Positions 44,701 through 53,011 are shown, counted from the first letter of the stretch. The stretch: 64,000 bases of DNA from Salinarchaeum sp. Harcht-Bsk1 (GCF_000403645.1 NC_021313.1:2499014-2563013), one strand, 5' to 3'. The notes: generated from the letters alone by a model not told the origin. Numbers and translations are program-made.

Positions 44701-45291
44701 ATGTCATCGGAACCCACAGCGAGCGTCTACCGGCTCCACTCCACACTCGAACTACCACTCGAGGACGTCCACGATCTCGTGGACGAGGCGAACTTTCCGG
44801 AGGGGGTAGCGGACGTCGACGTGACCCGACGAAACAACACGCTCATTCTCAGCGCGACGGCGGAGGACACCTCGATCAGCAAGTACACGCCCACGGCGCA
44901 GCTCAAGGCCAGCGTCGTCGAGAACCGCGTCTACGAGGAGGACCCCGAGGAGGTCCGCCGACGCCAGGGCGGTCCTTCCTGGGGCGAGGAGGAAGAAGAG
45001 GAGATCGAGTCCGAACTCGTCGAGTACGCCGCGTTCAAGGGCGACCGCGAGACCGTCCTCCAGAACACCCAGCTCCAGTACGAGATGTTCCAGGTACTCC
45101 GCGAGATCGCACTCATCTCCGAGAAGGGCACCCTCACCGCGATCACCTGCGAGGACGGCGAACTCGACTCCTGGCGCATCGTCGAGGGCGACGAGCGCCC
45201 CTCCAGCATCGAAGTGGTCGAGGGCCCCGCCGACGAGGACGCCGCACAGAGTGGCGTCAACTGGCGGGACAACAAGTTCATCTCGGACTGA
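44701..45291 (+). CDS. DUF7110-like conserved haloarchaeal protein
   Basis: 196 residues. The N-terminal segment (YRLHSTLELPLEDVHDLVDEANFPEGVADVDVTRRNNTLIL) and YTPTAQLKASVVENRVYEED are what I recall for the haloarchaeal DUF7110 family. A run of acidic residues (WGEEEEEEIESELVEYAAF) follows, then GDRETVLQNTQLQYEMFQVLREIALISEKGTLTAI, and the end GVNWRDNKFISD. The last six codons are repeated about 4.2 kb downstream (49451-49471), so this gene's 3' end looks like the integration site of the next island. Function unknown. Confidence 0.75.
   Translation: MSSEPTASVYRLHSTLELPLEDVHDLVDEANFPEGVADVDVTRRNNTLILSATAEDTSISKYTPTAQLKASVVENRVYEEDPEEVRRRQGGPSWGEEEEEEIESELVEYAAFKGDRETVLQNTQLQYEMFQVLREIALISEKGTLTAITCEDGELDSWRIVEGDERPSSIEVVEGPADEDAAQSGVNWRDNKFISD
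45271..45291 (+). repeat. Left att-like repeat (3' end of the DUF7110-like gene)
   Basis: AACAAGTTCATC-TCG-GACTGA, the last codons (NKFISD stop) of the host gene. 18 of 21 bases match the right copy at 49451-49471. Confidence 0.6.
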
Positions 45292-45406
45292 GGCTACCTA
45301 GGTCTTATACACCTAGTTGGCCTTGAACCGCCAACATTGTTCGGTGATTGAGCTGAGATCATAGCCGTGCGCAATGCTTAACTGAGTCTCATCATCATAC
45401 CAGGGC

Positions 45407-45541
45407 ATGGCTATTTCGGGGGATTCTAACGGAGAGCTCGAACGGAAACTCTGGAACAATTGCAGAAGAGAAAATTAGCACTGAAACGGGAATACGGAGT
45501 TGCTGAGGAGGAGATAGTCGTTGAGGATCGCCTGCTGTAGC
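45407..45541 (+). pseudogene. Frameshifted remnant of a small gene
   Basis: An ATG at 45407 opens MAISGDSNGELERKL, and a +1 shift after that gives LEQLQKRKLALKREYGVAEEEIVVEDRLL to a stop at 45539-45541. Both halves look like genuine charged coding sequence, but a stop interrupts the first frame. The family is not recognisable. It could instead be two chance frames in AT-rich DNA. Confidence 0.3.
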
Positions 45542-45652
45542 CGATATTGGGGTAAGCAATCTGGTGTTCGTTGCCTATTCTATACCAAGTGAAGGGGTTA
45601 CAATCAGGACAGTGCGGTAATAGCAGAGGGGTGGGAGCGGACACTACTCAAG

Positions 45653-46606
45653 TCAGCTAAGGTCCAATGATGCAATTCGAGGTTCGAATTCATCTTGGAA
45701 TGAATCCATAGCGTCCACCCCCCATTCGATCAGTTGCCCCTGTTGATCTCCATCTAACTCGGTGATCTTCCCATCAATTGATTTCGACCATTTGATCCGG
45801 CAGGCACGCTTTTCTGGCAACCGTTGCCACACTAAATCCGTGTCAAGGTTGGACTCGATCTCTGCTCTTTGCTCTTTCAGCGCCTCAAAGATAGCTAAAT
45901 TCTGCTCGGCGTCTGCGGTCTGTATATATAGCTCAACGCAGTACTCTGGCCCTTGGTGAAAGACCCATCCGAAGCTAACTCCGGCGATCCCTGCGCTGAA
46001 GGTGAGATAATTTCGAGGACCAGGTTTTAGCTCCGACCAGCGTGGCCGTCGTTCTGAGTATGCTTCTACCAAGTCTGCGAAATACTCCCGATAGCTCCGT
46101 TCCGTTTCCGAAAGTGATTCATCTGTAATTTCGCGCTCCCAGTCATTAGGTTCCACGACAATTTCGAATTCGAAGCCACGCTCATCTGTGTCCGCAATAC
46201 TGAGCACCCGCGGTTTTATCGCGAAGAACTTCACATCGTTGGGACCGCTTTCGTTGAGCCACTCGAGGACACTCCGATGTTCGGGTCTGAAGTGTTCAGC
46301 GAGCCATATTGAGAACCCGGCGTCCTTCCCAGAGGAATACGTTAACAATTTGCCGAGGTGGTCGTGATCGGTATTCCCGTACTGGTTCTCTATAACGACT
46401 GTTTCACCGGTGTTCATTTCTCGCGCCACAATGTCCGAAGAGAAGTCTCCCACGGTTTCTTCGGTACGAGCGTCTTCAATTTCGATCCCTAGCTCTGCCC
46501 CGAGCAACTCGATATTGTCCCCGAGCCAACGGGTGAAGCCGCGCTCCTCGTTTTCCCACACTGTTCGAAGCTGGTGTTCCTGAATCCGTGCAATGTGTTC
46601 GTCCAT
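45653..46606 (-). CDS. DUF4268-domain putative PD-(D/E)XK nuclease
   Basis: 317 residues. A PD-(D/E)XK-like core lies in the first third: D58 in FSSDIVARE, then VVIENQYGNTDHDHLGKLLTY with E73-N-Q75 in place of ExK. The rest matches the DUF4268 region (RSYREYFADLVEAYSERRPRWSELKPGPRNYLTFSAGIAGVSFGWVF, then EALKEQRAEIESNL and a C-terminal helix). DUF4268 proteins are typically linked to restriction or other defence loci. Codon use is AT-rich compared with the chromosome. Probably a restriction or nickase-type enzyme; target unknown. Confidence 0.8.
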   Translation of the reverse strand: MDEHIARIQEHQLRTVWENEERGFTRWLGDNIELLGAELGIEIEDARTEETVGDFSSDIVAREMNTGETVVIENQYGNTDHDHLGKLLTYSSGKDAGFSIWLAEHFRPEHRSVLEWLNESGPNDVKFFAIKPRVLSIADTDERGFEFEIVVEPNDWEREITDESLSETERSYREYFADLVEAYSERRPRWSELKPGPRNYLTFSAGIAGVSFGWVFHQGPEYCVELYIQTADAEQNLAIFEALKEQRAEIESNLDTDLVWQRLPEKRACRIKWSKSIDGKITELDGDQQGQLIEWGVDAMDSFQDEFEPRIASLDLS

Positions 46607-46770
46607 ATGGATATGCTACGCTGGGAACGACATCAACAGAGGGGGTTTCGTAAGTGACCTAGCCCAAGCCCGTTGGGTGAGTTGAATTTGAATTCTGACA
46701 GAGGGGAGTGGGATCGCCAGTGGTAGCAGATGGGTGAATAGTTCATATGGTTAATCCACGAAGAAGTCGG

Positions 46771-48051
46771 TCAATCCAGGGATGCACCCCCAACTGCCTC
46801 TTGATGAATCTGGTCAGCGATTTCAGCAACTTGCTGATGCTCCTCAAAAGCTGTTGCAAGCGTCTCGAAGTAACTTCCCGGTAGACGCGACTGATTTACG
46901 TCGTAGGTCTTTGTGGTGTAATCCTGTTTGTTCCCCTTATTGGTGATGTCCCGCTTCCCAAGCATTGGCTTCAGTTGTTCCTGCCACCGATCGCTATTGA
47001 AACGGCGATGAAACTCCGAGCGGATGTCGTTATTGGTGGATGACCGAAGTTTCATCGTCAGTTCCCCGTCTCGGAAAGAGCTCTCATTCCGTATGAGATG
47101 GATCAAATGAAGGCGATGACCACCATCTTCCCGGGTATCAGACACTTCCGTAGTTGGATCGCCTTCTCCGTCTAGATACCAGCCATCACGGAATAGACAG
47201 CCATACTTGTCAGGCCGGGCGTGCCATTCCTCTGACCAGATATCCCGTTCCTCGGCGATCTCAAGGAAGGGTGGCGCCCACTCGCCGTTTCTGGCAAGAG
47301 AACTTCGGAGCGAATCAGCTGCACCGAATAGCTCGTCGATTTCGTCGCGATACTCGGCGAGTAGCTGGATCTTCTCTTTCTGTGTCTCCGTGAAATCGTC
47401 TGGTTCCATGTTTGTGACTCCACGTATTGTATTGAGGAAATCGGCCAACTGGTTTACACTCAGTTCTGGATACTGCCCTCGGTTTCTGTTCAACTCCGTC
47501 TGAAGGACGGTAGCGACGTCCTCCCAATACAGATCAGCAAAACCATCGGAGCCAGCGTGGTTCCCCCCACGGCGAGAGAGAAATACGTAGAAGTCCCCAT
47601 CATCAGGATAATCCTCTTTCTCTTCACCGCCTATATTTGGGTCGTTGAGGTATCTCTGAAGCTGGTTCTGCCCCTCCGGTGCGTCTACCTTACATTCGAT
47701 GCAGACGAACCACTTGTCTGGGACACGAATTACAATATCTGGCCGGTTGTTCTGCGGAGAGGAAACCTCACTATCGACACGAACCGTCTGAAGGTCCCGG
47801 TAGTAGTAATCGAGAGGCGCTACCGTGTGTTCGTCCACTAAATCCAAGAATTGCGTGAGCAAGGAGGCGTCGAAGCCATGCGGCTGGTCCGGATCGAGAA
47901 AATAGGTCAGGAGCGTGTTCCAGGACTGCTCAGACCGTGCAGAACCCAGCACTCGGAGCAGTGGCTGGGGTGGCTCTTCGACAGCTGGAATGGCCTCCAA
48001 ACTCTCGCGCAACTCTCGAAGTTCGTTTTGAAGGTCAATACTCTCTGCCAT
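46771..48051 (-). CDS. PD-(D/E)XK nuclease superfamily protein (PDDEXK_4-like)
   Basis: 426 residues. The nuclease core is near residues 100-135: NRPDIVIRVPDKWFVCIECKVDAPEGQNQLQRYL, with D105 and E119-C-K121. This NRPDI and ECK-x-QL arrangement is that of the PDDEXK_4 (PF14281) family. Downstream GFADLYWEDVATVLQTEL and a long C-terminal domain (residues 200-426, helix-rich, FHRRFNSDRWQEQLKPML) are not recognised. It is upstream of, and in the same direction as, the DUF4268 gene (164-base gap), so possibly in one transcript. Its role in DNA degradation is inferred from the fold. Confidence 0.82.
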   Translation of the reverse strand: MAESIDLQNELRELRESLEAIPAVEEPPQPLLRVLGSARSEQSWNTLLTYFLDPDQPHGFDASLLTQFLDLVDEHTVAPLDYYYRDLQTVRVDSEVSSPQNNRPDIVIRVPDKWFVCIECKVDAPEGQNQLQRYLNDPNIGGEEKEDYPDDGDFYVFLSRRGGNHAGSDGFADLYWEDVATVLQTELNRNRGQYPELSVNQLADFLNTIRGVTNMEPDDFTETQKEKIQLLAEYRDEIDELFGAADSLRSSLARNGEWAPPFLEIAEERDIWSEEWHARPDKYGCLFRDGWYLDGEGDPTTEVSDTREDGGHRLHLIHLIRNESSFRDGELTMKLRSSTNNDIRSEFHRRFNSDRWQEQLKPMLGKRDITNKGNKQDYTTKTYDVNQSRLPGSYFETLATAFEEHQQVAEIADQIHQEAVGGASLD

Positions 48052-48293
48052 CGGTATGTCTGAGACAAGCTACGTTCATTAGTAGGAGGGAAGTGATAAC
48101 AGGCAGCACGAACAAGAGAAGAGTTCAGCTTACCATCCGGGTGTGGACAGAGCGAATGCGTAGATGAATAGAAGGTACCACATCACCTGGGACTAAATCC
48201 ATCCCAGAACTCCGCTTCGGCCGAACAATCCACAATGCAGCCATATTAGTACTGAAGAAATACCTATTGCTATCGACATTCAAGATTGGCCTG

Positions 48294-49349
48294 ATGATCT
48301 TCTCCGTTGATCAAGACACCGACGAGCTCCAATATCTATCGGGGCAAGATTTCGCACAGTTGGATATTCTCGAACGCGAGCATCTGGAGGAGTGGGCGAT
48401 CGAGGAGCCTCGAATTCTGGGCGAAGAACTTCTGGTGATCGCTTCAGAGTATGCCAAGTTCCAAGACTTACGAGAACGCCTGGATATTCTAGCTCTCGAT
48501 TTGGAGGGGAAGCTAGTCACGATCGAACTCAAGCGTGACAAGGCCGATCGTACCACCGATTTGCAGGCGATCAAATACGCCAGCTACTGTGCGACGCTTA
48601 CGGCAGAGGATGTACAGAAGGATTATCGGAACTTCTGGAACGAGCGTAACGGTACTGATCTTACGCCAGAGGATGTTGGCGAAGAGTTCGTAGATTTCCT
48701 TCCGCAGGATGTGCTTGACGAGGTGTCATACACCGATGAGGGATGGGCGAATTTTGAGTTGGATGATAGGCCGAGGATCCTGCTTGTCGCTGGTAGTTTC
48801 GGACCGGAGATCACCTCGCCAGCAATGTGGCTCAGGGAGGAGTACAACATGGACATCACCTGTACGAGGATTGAGGCATACAAACATCGAGACAGAGTGA
48901 TCCTCAATAGCCAGCAGGTGATCCCCATTCCCGAAGCAGAAGAGTATCTGACCAAGCGGCGTGAAAAAGAAGAGAAGCAGAAGAAAACCTCGGTGACGTA
49001 TACCCTTCCAGCGCTTCTGGACCGGGGAGTATTGACGGAGGGCGATATCGTTGTGTTTCAAGAATCAAAGGTTCCTGCGGATTCGTCCAAAGAGTGGGAT
49101 CCCGAGAGCGATTATTGGCGGGCCCGGATTACTGGAGAGACCGGTCAGCAAGACAACGTTGAGTGGCTAGAGAACGGAGAGATATACTCGTTTACGGGCT
49201 TGACGAGGGAGATTCTCAACCGTCTCGTCGATCGAGACAAGGACAAGCCATTGAACGGGTATTCCTACTGGATACATCCGGAATTCGGTGGGAGAACGTT
49301 GTTAGAATTACGTCAGGAGAACGTCAAGGGGGAAGACCGAGAAAGGTAG
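48294..49349 (+). CDS. NucS/DUF91-like nuclease fused to a RAMA domain
   Basis: 351 residues. The N-terminal domain (about 1-185) resembles the DUF91/NucS endonuclease fold: LEREHLEEWAIEEPRILGEELLVIASE, then D64 in ERLDILALD and E78-L-K80 in VTIELKRDKADRTTDLQAIKYASY. A charged linker (KRREKEEKQKK) is followed by a RAMA-like domain (about 235-341): LPALLDRGVLTEGDIVVF, WRARITGE, then GEIYSFTGLTREI and NGYSYWIHPEFGGRTLLELR. RAMA domains are found in restriction systems and are proposed to read adenine methylation. It is probably a modification-sensitive defence nuclease. ATG at 48294 is chosen; TTG at 48267 is an alternative. Confidence 0.82.
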   Translation: MIFSVDQDTDELQYLSGQDFAQLDILEREHLEEWAIEEPRILGEELLVIASEYAKFQDLRERLDILALDLEGKLVTIELKRDKADRTTDLQAIKYASYCATLTAEDVQKDYRNFWNERNGTDLTPEDVGEEFVDFLPQDVLDEVSYTDEGWANFELDDRPRILLVAGSFGPEITSPAMWLREEYNMDITCTRIEAYKHRDRVILNSQQVIPIPEAEEYLTKRREKEEKQKKTSVTYTLPALLDRGVLTEGDIVVFQESKVPADSSKEWDPESDYWRARITGETGQQDNVEWLENGEIYSFTGLTREILNRLVDRDKDKPLNGYSYWIHPEFGGRTLLELRQENVKGEDRER

Positions 49350-49450
49350 CTTATAACAATAAATATATTGAAATAATTGGGCATAGAGTCGCCAATTTGG
49401 TGTCTTATGAAACTGAATGTTATATGATACATAGGCACCTATCCAGCCGG

Positions 49451-49471
49451 AACAAGTTCATCAGCGACTGA
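49451..49471 (+). repeat. Right att-like repeat
   Basis: AACAAGTTCATC-AGC-GACTGA encodes NKFISD stop, the same six codons as the DUF7110-like gene's end, with a synonymous Ser codon (AGC for TCG). It is preceded by CCAGCCGG and followed by GC-rich chromosomal DNA, which marks the island's right edge. Confidence 0.6.
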
Positions 49472-49558
49472 CGGACGCCGCGCAGTCACGTTCTCTGGAC
49501 CGAATCCGTTCGTGAGCCTGGCCACGACGACCGCCGTTCCATCGACGACGTCTCACAG

Positions 49559-50791
49559 CTAACCGTCCGTCGGAGCCGCGCCGACCTCTTGCATGTATCC
49601 ATCCAGCGTCTCCACGAGTAGCTGGGCGAATGCCTCGTCGTTGACGTGTGCATCTGCTTCGATGAGTTCGACGCCGTTCTCGGCCACCTCGGACCGCAAC
49701 GTATCGAACAGCGCGCCGTCGGCTTCGGCGTCGTAGAAGTCCTCGCCAACCGCGTCGATAGCCGAGACGCCCTGGAGCGGCAGCACGAGCGCGGTCGGTC
49801 CAGTGGCGTCGTTCAGCTTCCCGGCGATGATCTCCCCGAGTTCGACGTTCTCCTCGACGGTCGTCCGCATAAGCGTGACTTGCGGGTTGTGAACGTGGAA
49901 CTGCCGCTCCTCGAACTCCTCCGGAACCGAGTCGCGCGGCCCGAAGTTGACCATGTCGAGGGCGCCGGTCGAGACGACCTGCGGAATCCCCGCCTCGCCC
50001 GCCGCTTCGAGGCGCTCCTCGCCAGCGTTGAGGACGCCCCCGACCAGTTCGTCGGCCCACTCCGTCGTCGTCACGTCGAGCACGCCGTCGATGACGCCCT
50101 CCTCGATGAGCGACTCCATCGCACGCCCGCCGGTGCCGGTGGCGTGGAACACGATCGTCTCGTACCCTCGGTCTTCGAGCAGCCCCCGGGCCTGCTGCAC
50201 GCAGGGCGTCGTCACGCCGAACATGGTGATCCCGATCGTCGGCCGCTCCTCGACCTCCACGTCGGGTTCGTTCGCGACCATCCCGACCATCGCGAGCGCG
50301 GCATTGGCGATGACCTGCCGGGAGAGCTGGTTGAGCCCCTCGATGTCGGCGACGGAGTACAGCATCGCAACGTCACGTGCACCCACGTAGGGCTCGGTGT
50401 CGCCGGAGGCCATCGTCGAGCACATCAGCTTCGGCACGCCGACCGGCAGACTGCGCATCGCGGTCGTCGCGATCGAGGTGTTCCCGGATCCGCCGAGGCC
50501 GAGCACGCCTTCGAGGACACCGTCGTCGTAGAGCTGCTGGCAGATGGCGGTCGCGCCCTCGCCCATCGCCTCCATCGCAGCCCCGCGATCCTCGTCCTCG
50601 CGGAGCTGTTCGAGCGTCGTCCCGGCGGCCGCAGCGACGTCGCTCGCAGGGGTATCCGGATCGATCTCCGGGTCGCCGAGCACGCCCACGTCGACGAGGT
50701 GGACGTCCAGCCCCTCGGCCTCGATCACGTCCCGGGCGAACGCGATCTCCTCGCCCTTCGTGTCGAGCGTGCCGACGATGACGACGCTCAT
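49559..50791 (-). CDS. Tm-1-like ATP-binding protein (UPF0261)
   Basis: 410 residues. The N-terminal half is a UPF0261 fold: VVIVGTLDTKGEEIAFARDVIEAEG, then GEGATAICQQLYDDGVLEGVLGLGGSGNTSIATTAMRSLPVGVPKLMCSTMASGDTEPYVGARDVAMLYS. The second half (PTIGITMFGVTTPCVQQARGLLEDRGYETIVFHATGTGGRAMESL) completes the family. The tomato antiviral protein Tm-1 joins this domain to a PEP_hydrolase-like TIM barrel; here the partner is a separate gene at 51249. It is third in an operon: its start overlaps the cupin stop by four bases. Confidence 0.9.
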   Translation of the reverse strand: MSVVIVGTLDTKGEEIAFARDVIEAEGLDVHLVDVGVLGDPEIDPDTPASDVAAAAGTTLEQLREDEDRGAAMEAMGEGATAICQQLYDDGVLEGVLGLGGSGNTSIATTAMRSLPVGVPKLMCSTMASGDTEPYVGARDVAMLYSVADIEGLNQLSRQVIANAALAMVGMVANEPDVEVEERPTIGITMFGVTTPCVQQARGLLEDRGYETIVFHATGTGGRAMESLIEEGVIDGVLDVTTTEWADELVGGVLNAGEERLEAAGEAGIPQVVSTGALDMVNFGPRDSVPEEFEERQFHVHNPQVTLMRTTVEENVELGEIIAGKLNDATGPTALVLPLQGVSAIDAVGEDFYDAEADGALFDTLRSEVAENGVELIEADAHVNDEAFAQLLVETLDGYMQEVGAAPTDG

Positions 50792-51252
50792 TCGTCTCCC
50801 TCACTGGCGGCCGGATCGTTTCCGCCGTCCGACCGGCCGCGGTCAGTCGTCGGTATCTCGCCAGGCGGCACGATCTCGCACTCGGGGAGGTCCCCGAGGA
50901 CCTCCTCGGGTCCGGGCGGCGCGTAGACGGCCAGCAGGAGCAGCGGCTCCCAGTCGGTGTTGACGGTCCCGTGTTCGACGCCCTCGGGGACGAACACCAG
51001 GTCGCCGGCCTCGACGTCGAACGTCTCGTCGGCGACCTCCTGCTCGCCCTCCCCGCGGACGACGTAGAGGATCTCGTCGCTGTCAGGGTGGGTGTGTCGC
51101 TCGTGGCCCCGTCCCGGTTCGAGTTTCACGATGCCGGCGCTGAAGCGCTCGCCGCCGGTCACTGCGGGCGTGCTCAGCCACTTCAGCACGCCCCAGTCGA
51201 AGACCTGGCTCTCGACGTCGTCGGGGCCGACGAGGTACTCGGGGTCGCTCAT
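50788..51252 (-). CDS. Cupin-domain protein
   Basis: 154 residues. Cupin motif 1 is GHERHTHPDSDEILYVVRGEGE, and motif 2 GDLVFVPEGVEHGTVNTDWEPLLLLAVYAPP. The metal-binding His residues are present. It lies between the PEP-hydrolase-like gene (stop overlap ATGA) and the Tm-1-like gene (ATGA), suggesting a shared function in small-molecule metabolism. The tail (TTDRGRSDGGNDPAASEGDE) is disordered and acidic. Confidence 0.9.
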   Translation of the reverse strand: MSDPEYLVGPDDVESQVFDWGVLKWLSTPAVTGGERFSAGIVKLEPGRGHERHTHPDSDEILYVVRGEGEQEVADETFDVEAGDLVFVPEGVEHGTVNTDWEPLLLLAVYAPPGPEEVLGDLPECEIVPPGEIPTTDRGRSDGGNDPAASEGDE

Positions 51253-52085
51253 GTGACGTCGATCTCCTTGAAGGCGCGGGCCTGTTCCTCGATGGCCTGC
51301 TCCGTGGGGAGCCGCTCCAGGCTGGAGGCGCCGAAGAAGCCGAAGACGCCGTCGGTGTGCTCGAGCACGTACTGGGCGTCGTCTGGCCACGCGATCGGCC
51401 CGCCGTGACAGATCACGAGCACGTCGTCGTTCTCTGCCGTCGCCGCGTCGTGGTGTGCCTGGACGCGCTCGGCGGCGTCGTCGAGGTCGAGTGCCGTCTC
51501 GGCGCCGATGTCCCCGGAGGTCGTCAGCCCCATGTGCGAGACGATCACGTCGGCGCCGGCTGCCGCCATCGACCGGGCCTGTTCCTCGGAGAAGACGTAC
51601 GGGCAGGTGAGCATCCCCCGGTCCGACGCCGCCTGGATCATCTCGACCTCCTTGTCGTAACCCATCCCGGTTTCCTCGAGGTTCTGCCGAAACTGGCTGT
51701 CCTCGTCGATGAGGCCGACGGTGGGGAAGTTCTGGACGCCGGAGAAGCCTCGTCGGTCGAGTTCCTCGAGGAAGACGTCCATCTGGCGGAACGGATCGGT
51801 CCCGTTGACGCCCGCGAGGACCGGCGTGTCCTCGACGACGGGCAGCACCTGTCGACCCATGTCGACGACGATCTCGTTCGCGTCGCCGTAGGGAAGCAGG
51901 CCGGCGAGGGATCCGCGGCCGTTCATCCGGTAGCGCCCGGAGTTGTAGATGATCAGCAGGTCGACGCCGCCGCGTTCCGCGAACTTCGCCGACATGCCGG
52001 TTCCGGCACCCGCGCCGATGATCGGTTCCTCGTTCGCGACGGTTTCGGTGAGTCGCTCGAGCGACTCGTCACGCGTAAATTGCAT
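51249..52085 (-). CDS. Phosphoenolpyruvate-hydrolase-family TIM-barrel protein
   Basis: 278 residues. It starts MQFTRDESLERLTETVANEEPIIGAGAGTGMSAKFAERGGVDLLIIYNSGRYRMNGRGSLAGLLPYGDANEIV, the signature of the PEP_hydrolase family (PF09370), later VVEDTPVLAGVNGTDPFRQ, GVQNFPTVGLIDE, AGADVIVSHMGLTTSGDIGAETALDL and VLVICHGGPIAWPDDAQYVL. This domain is the C-terminal half of plant Tm-1-type proteins. It is the first gene of the operon with the cupin and UPF0261 genes. Its reaction is not established here. Confidence 0.9.
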   Translation of the reverse strand: MQFTRDESLERLTETVANEEPIIGAGAGTGMSAKFAERGGVDLLIIYNSGRYRMNGRGSLAGLLPYGDANEIVVDMGRQVLPVVEDTPVLAGVNGTDPFRQMDVFLEELDRRGFSGVQNFPTVGLIDEDSQFRQNLEETGMGYDKEVEMIQAASDRGMLTCPYVFSEEQARSMAAAGADVIVSHMGLTTSGDIGAETALDLDDAAERVQAHHDAATAENDDVLVICHGGPIAWPDDAQYVLEHTDGVFGFFGASSLERLPTEQAIEEQARAFKEIDVT

Positions 52086-52168
52086 CGTCGGCTGCGCGCT
52101 ACGGCAGCGGCGGAGTTCACTATGCGCAGGATACTGGGCTCTGTCCCGATTTCCTGCAGCGTCGCGGG

Positions 52169-52411
52169 TTACTCGCCCGCGTCGTCGAGCACAGTCCTGA
52201 GGGCGTCCAGTCCGATCGTCGCGACGAAACAGCAGATCCCCAGATAGAGCAGCACTCGCGACTCGAGCGGGTGAGAACCCCCGGGAGCGTCGCCGTACCA
52301 GATCAGCGAGCCGATGAACCCCAGCGTCGACGCGGTCCATCCGAGACCGGTGATGCCGGCCAGCTCGTGGAGAAACTGCTCGTCCGACAGGATCTCGGGC
52401 TTCAGTGGCAT
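52169..52411 (-). CDS. Small membrane protein
   Basis: 80 residues starting MPLKPEILSDEQFLHELAG. Two hydrophobic segments (LGWTASTLGFIGSLIWYG and VLLYLGICCFVATIGLDALRTVL) predict an inner-membrane hairpin. Family unknown. It stands 83 bases upstream of the PEP-hydrolase-like gene on the same strand, so it may be the first gene of that transcript, but has no sequence link to it. Confidence 0.6.
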   Translation of the reverse strand: MPLKPEILSDEQFLHELAGITGLGWTASTLGFIGSLIWYGDAPGGSHPLESRVLLYLGICCFVATIGLDALRTVLDDAGE

Positions 52412-52612
52412 TCGTGGCTCGTCCTCGCGGTAATCCACCCATACCGGGGTGAATGTAAGAAGCTATTTTCGGGGTGGGTAGCAACCCACTACCACGTCGA
52501 ACCGGTTGCTGGAGAATCGGTGACGATTGCTGTAGATTCGGATACGGTTGGTTACCGGGGGAGCAACCACGGCCCGGATCGCGGCCCAGGCCGCGCCGGC
52601 CAGTAGGGCCGG

Positions 52613-52825
52613 TCAGGGTTCCTGATGGTGGACGGGGAACGCGACCTCGAGCGTCGTCTTGAACTCCGTAATCTCGCCGTCCTCGACGGTCGCCGTGCGG
52701 TCTTCTACCTCCACCCCGTGGACGTCCTCGATGGTCTCGCTGGCCGTCGCGACTGCTTCCCGCGCGGCGTCGTCCCACGATTCCTCGGAGGTGCCGAGCA
52801 GTTTGATGATCTTGACTGTGGTCAT
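52613..52825 (-). CDS. Dodecin family protein
   Basis: 70 residues. MTTVKIIKLLGTSEESWDDAAREAVATASETIEDVHGVEVEDRTATVEDGEITEFKTTLEVAFPVHH is the dodecin fold: a three-stranded sheet wrapped on one helix, with the conserved GTSEESWDDA motif. Dodecins form hollow 12-mers that store riboflavin or lumichrome (haloarchaea) or flavin cofactors. Full length. The short next gene downstream is unrelated. Confidence 0.93.
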   Translation of the reverse strand: MTTVKIIKLLGTSEESWDDAAREAVATASETIEDVHGVEVEDRTATVEDGEITEFKTTLEVAFPVHHQEP

Positions 52826-53011
52826 GCAGGTCGGCTTCGTGGGGGCGCCGTTTAGCTAGGTGGCCCGTAGCCCAGAGGTGGGCGTTCCTACTGACCGAAC
52901 CCGTCGAAGACGTGTTCTCGAACCGATCTCTGGGATCGTTTCAGCCCAGGAGCCAACCCGCCTCGCAGTTCTCGACGACGCGTGCGTGCCGCCAGATCGA
53001 ACGCCGATCGA

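Larger units (their letters stand above)
45292..49471. mobile_element. Low-GC island with three nuclease genes
   Basis: About 4.2 kb that is visibly AT-richer than its flanks. It carries three PD-(D/E)XK-type genes (minus, minus, plus) and a small frameshifted remnant. It is bounded by two copies of the 3' end of the DUF7110-like gene. No integrase, transposase or tRNA is inside, so it was probably mobilised in trans or has lost its integrase. Boundaries are inferred from the repeats and composition change. Confidence 0.65.

Noticed and set aside
45426-45644. 72-codon minus-strand frame at the islet edge
   Set aside because: No homology-like features. The opposite strand gives a more coherent peptide, itself listed only as a low-confidence remnant.
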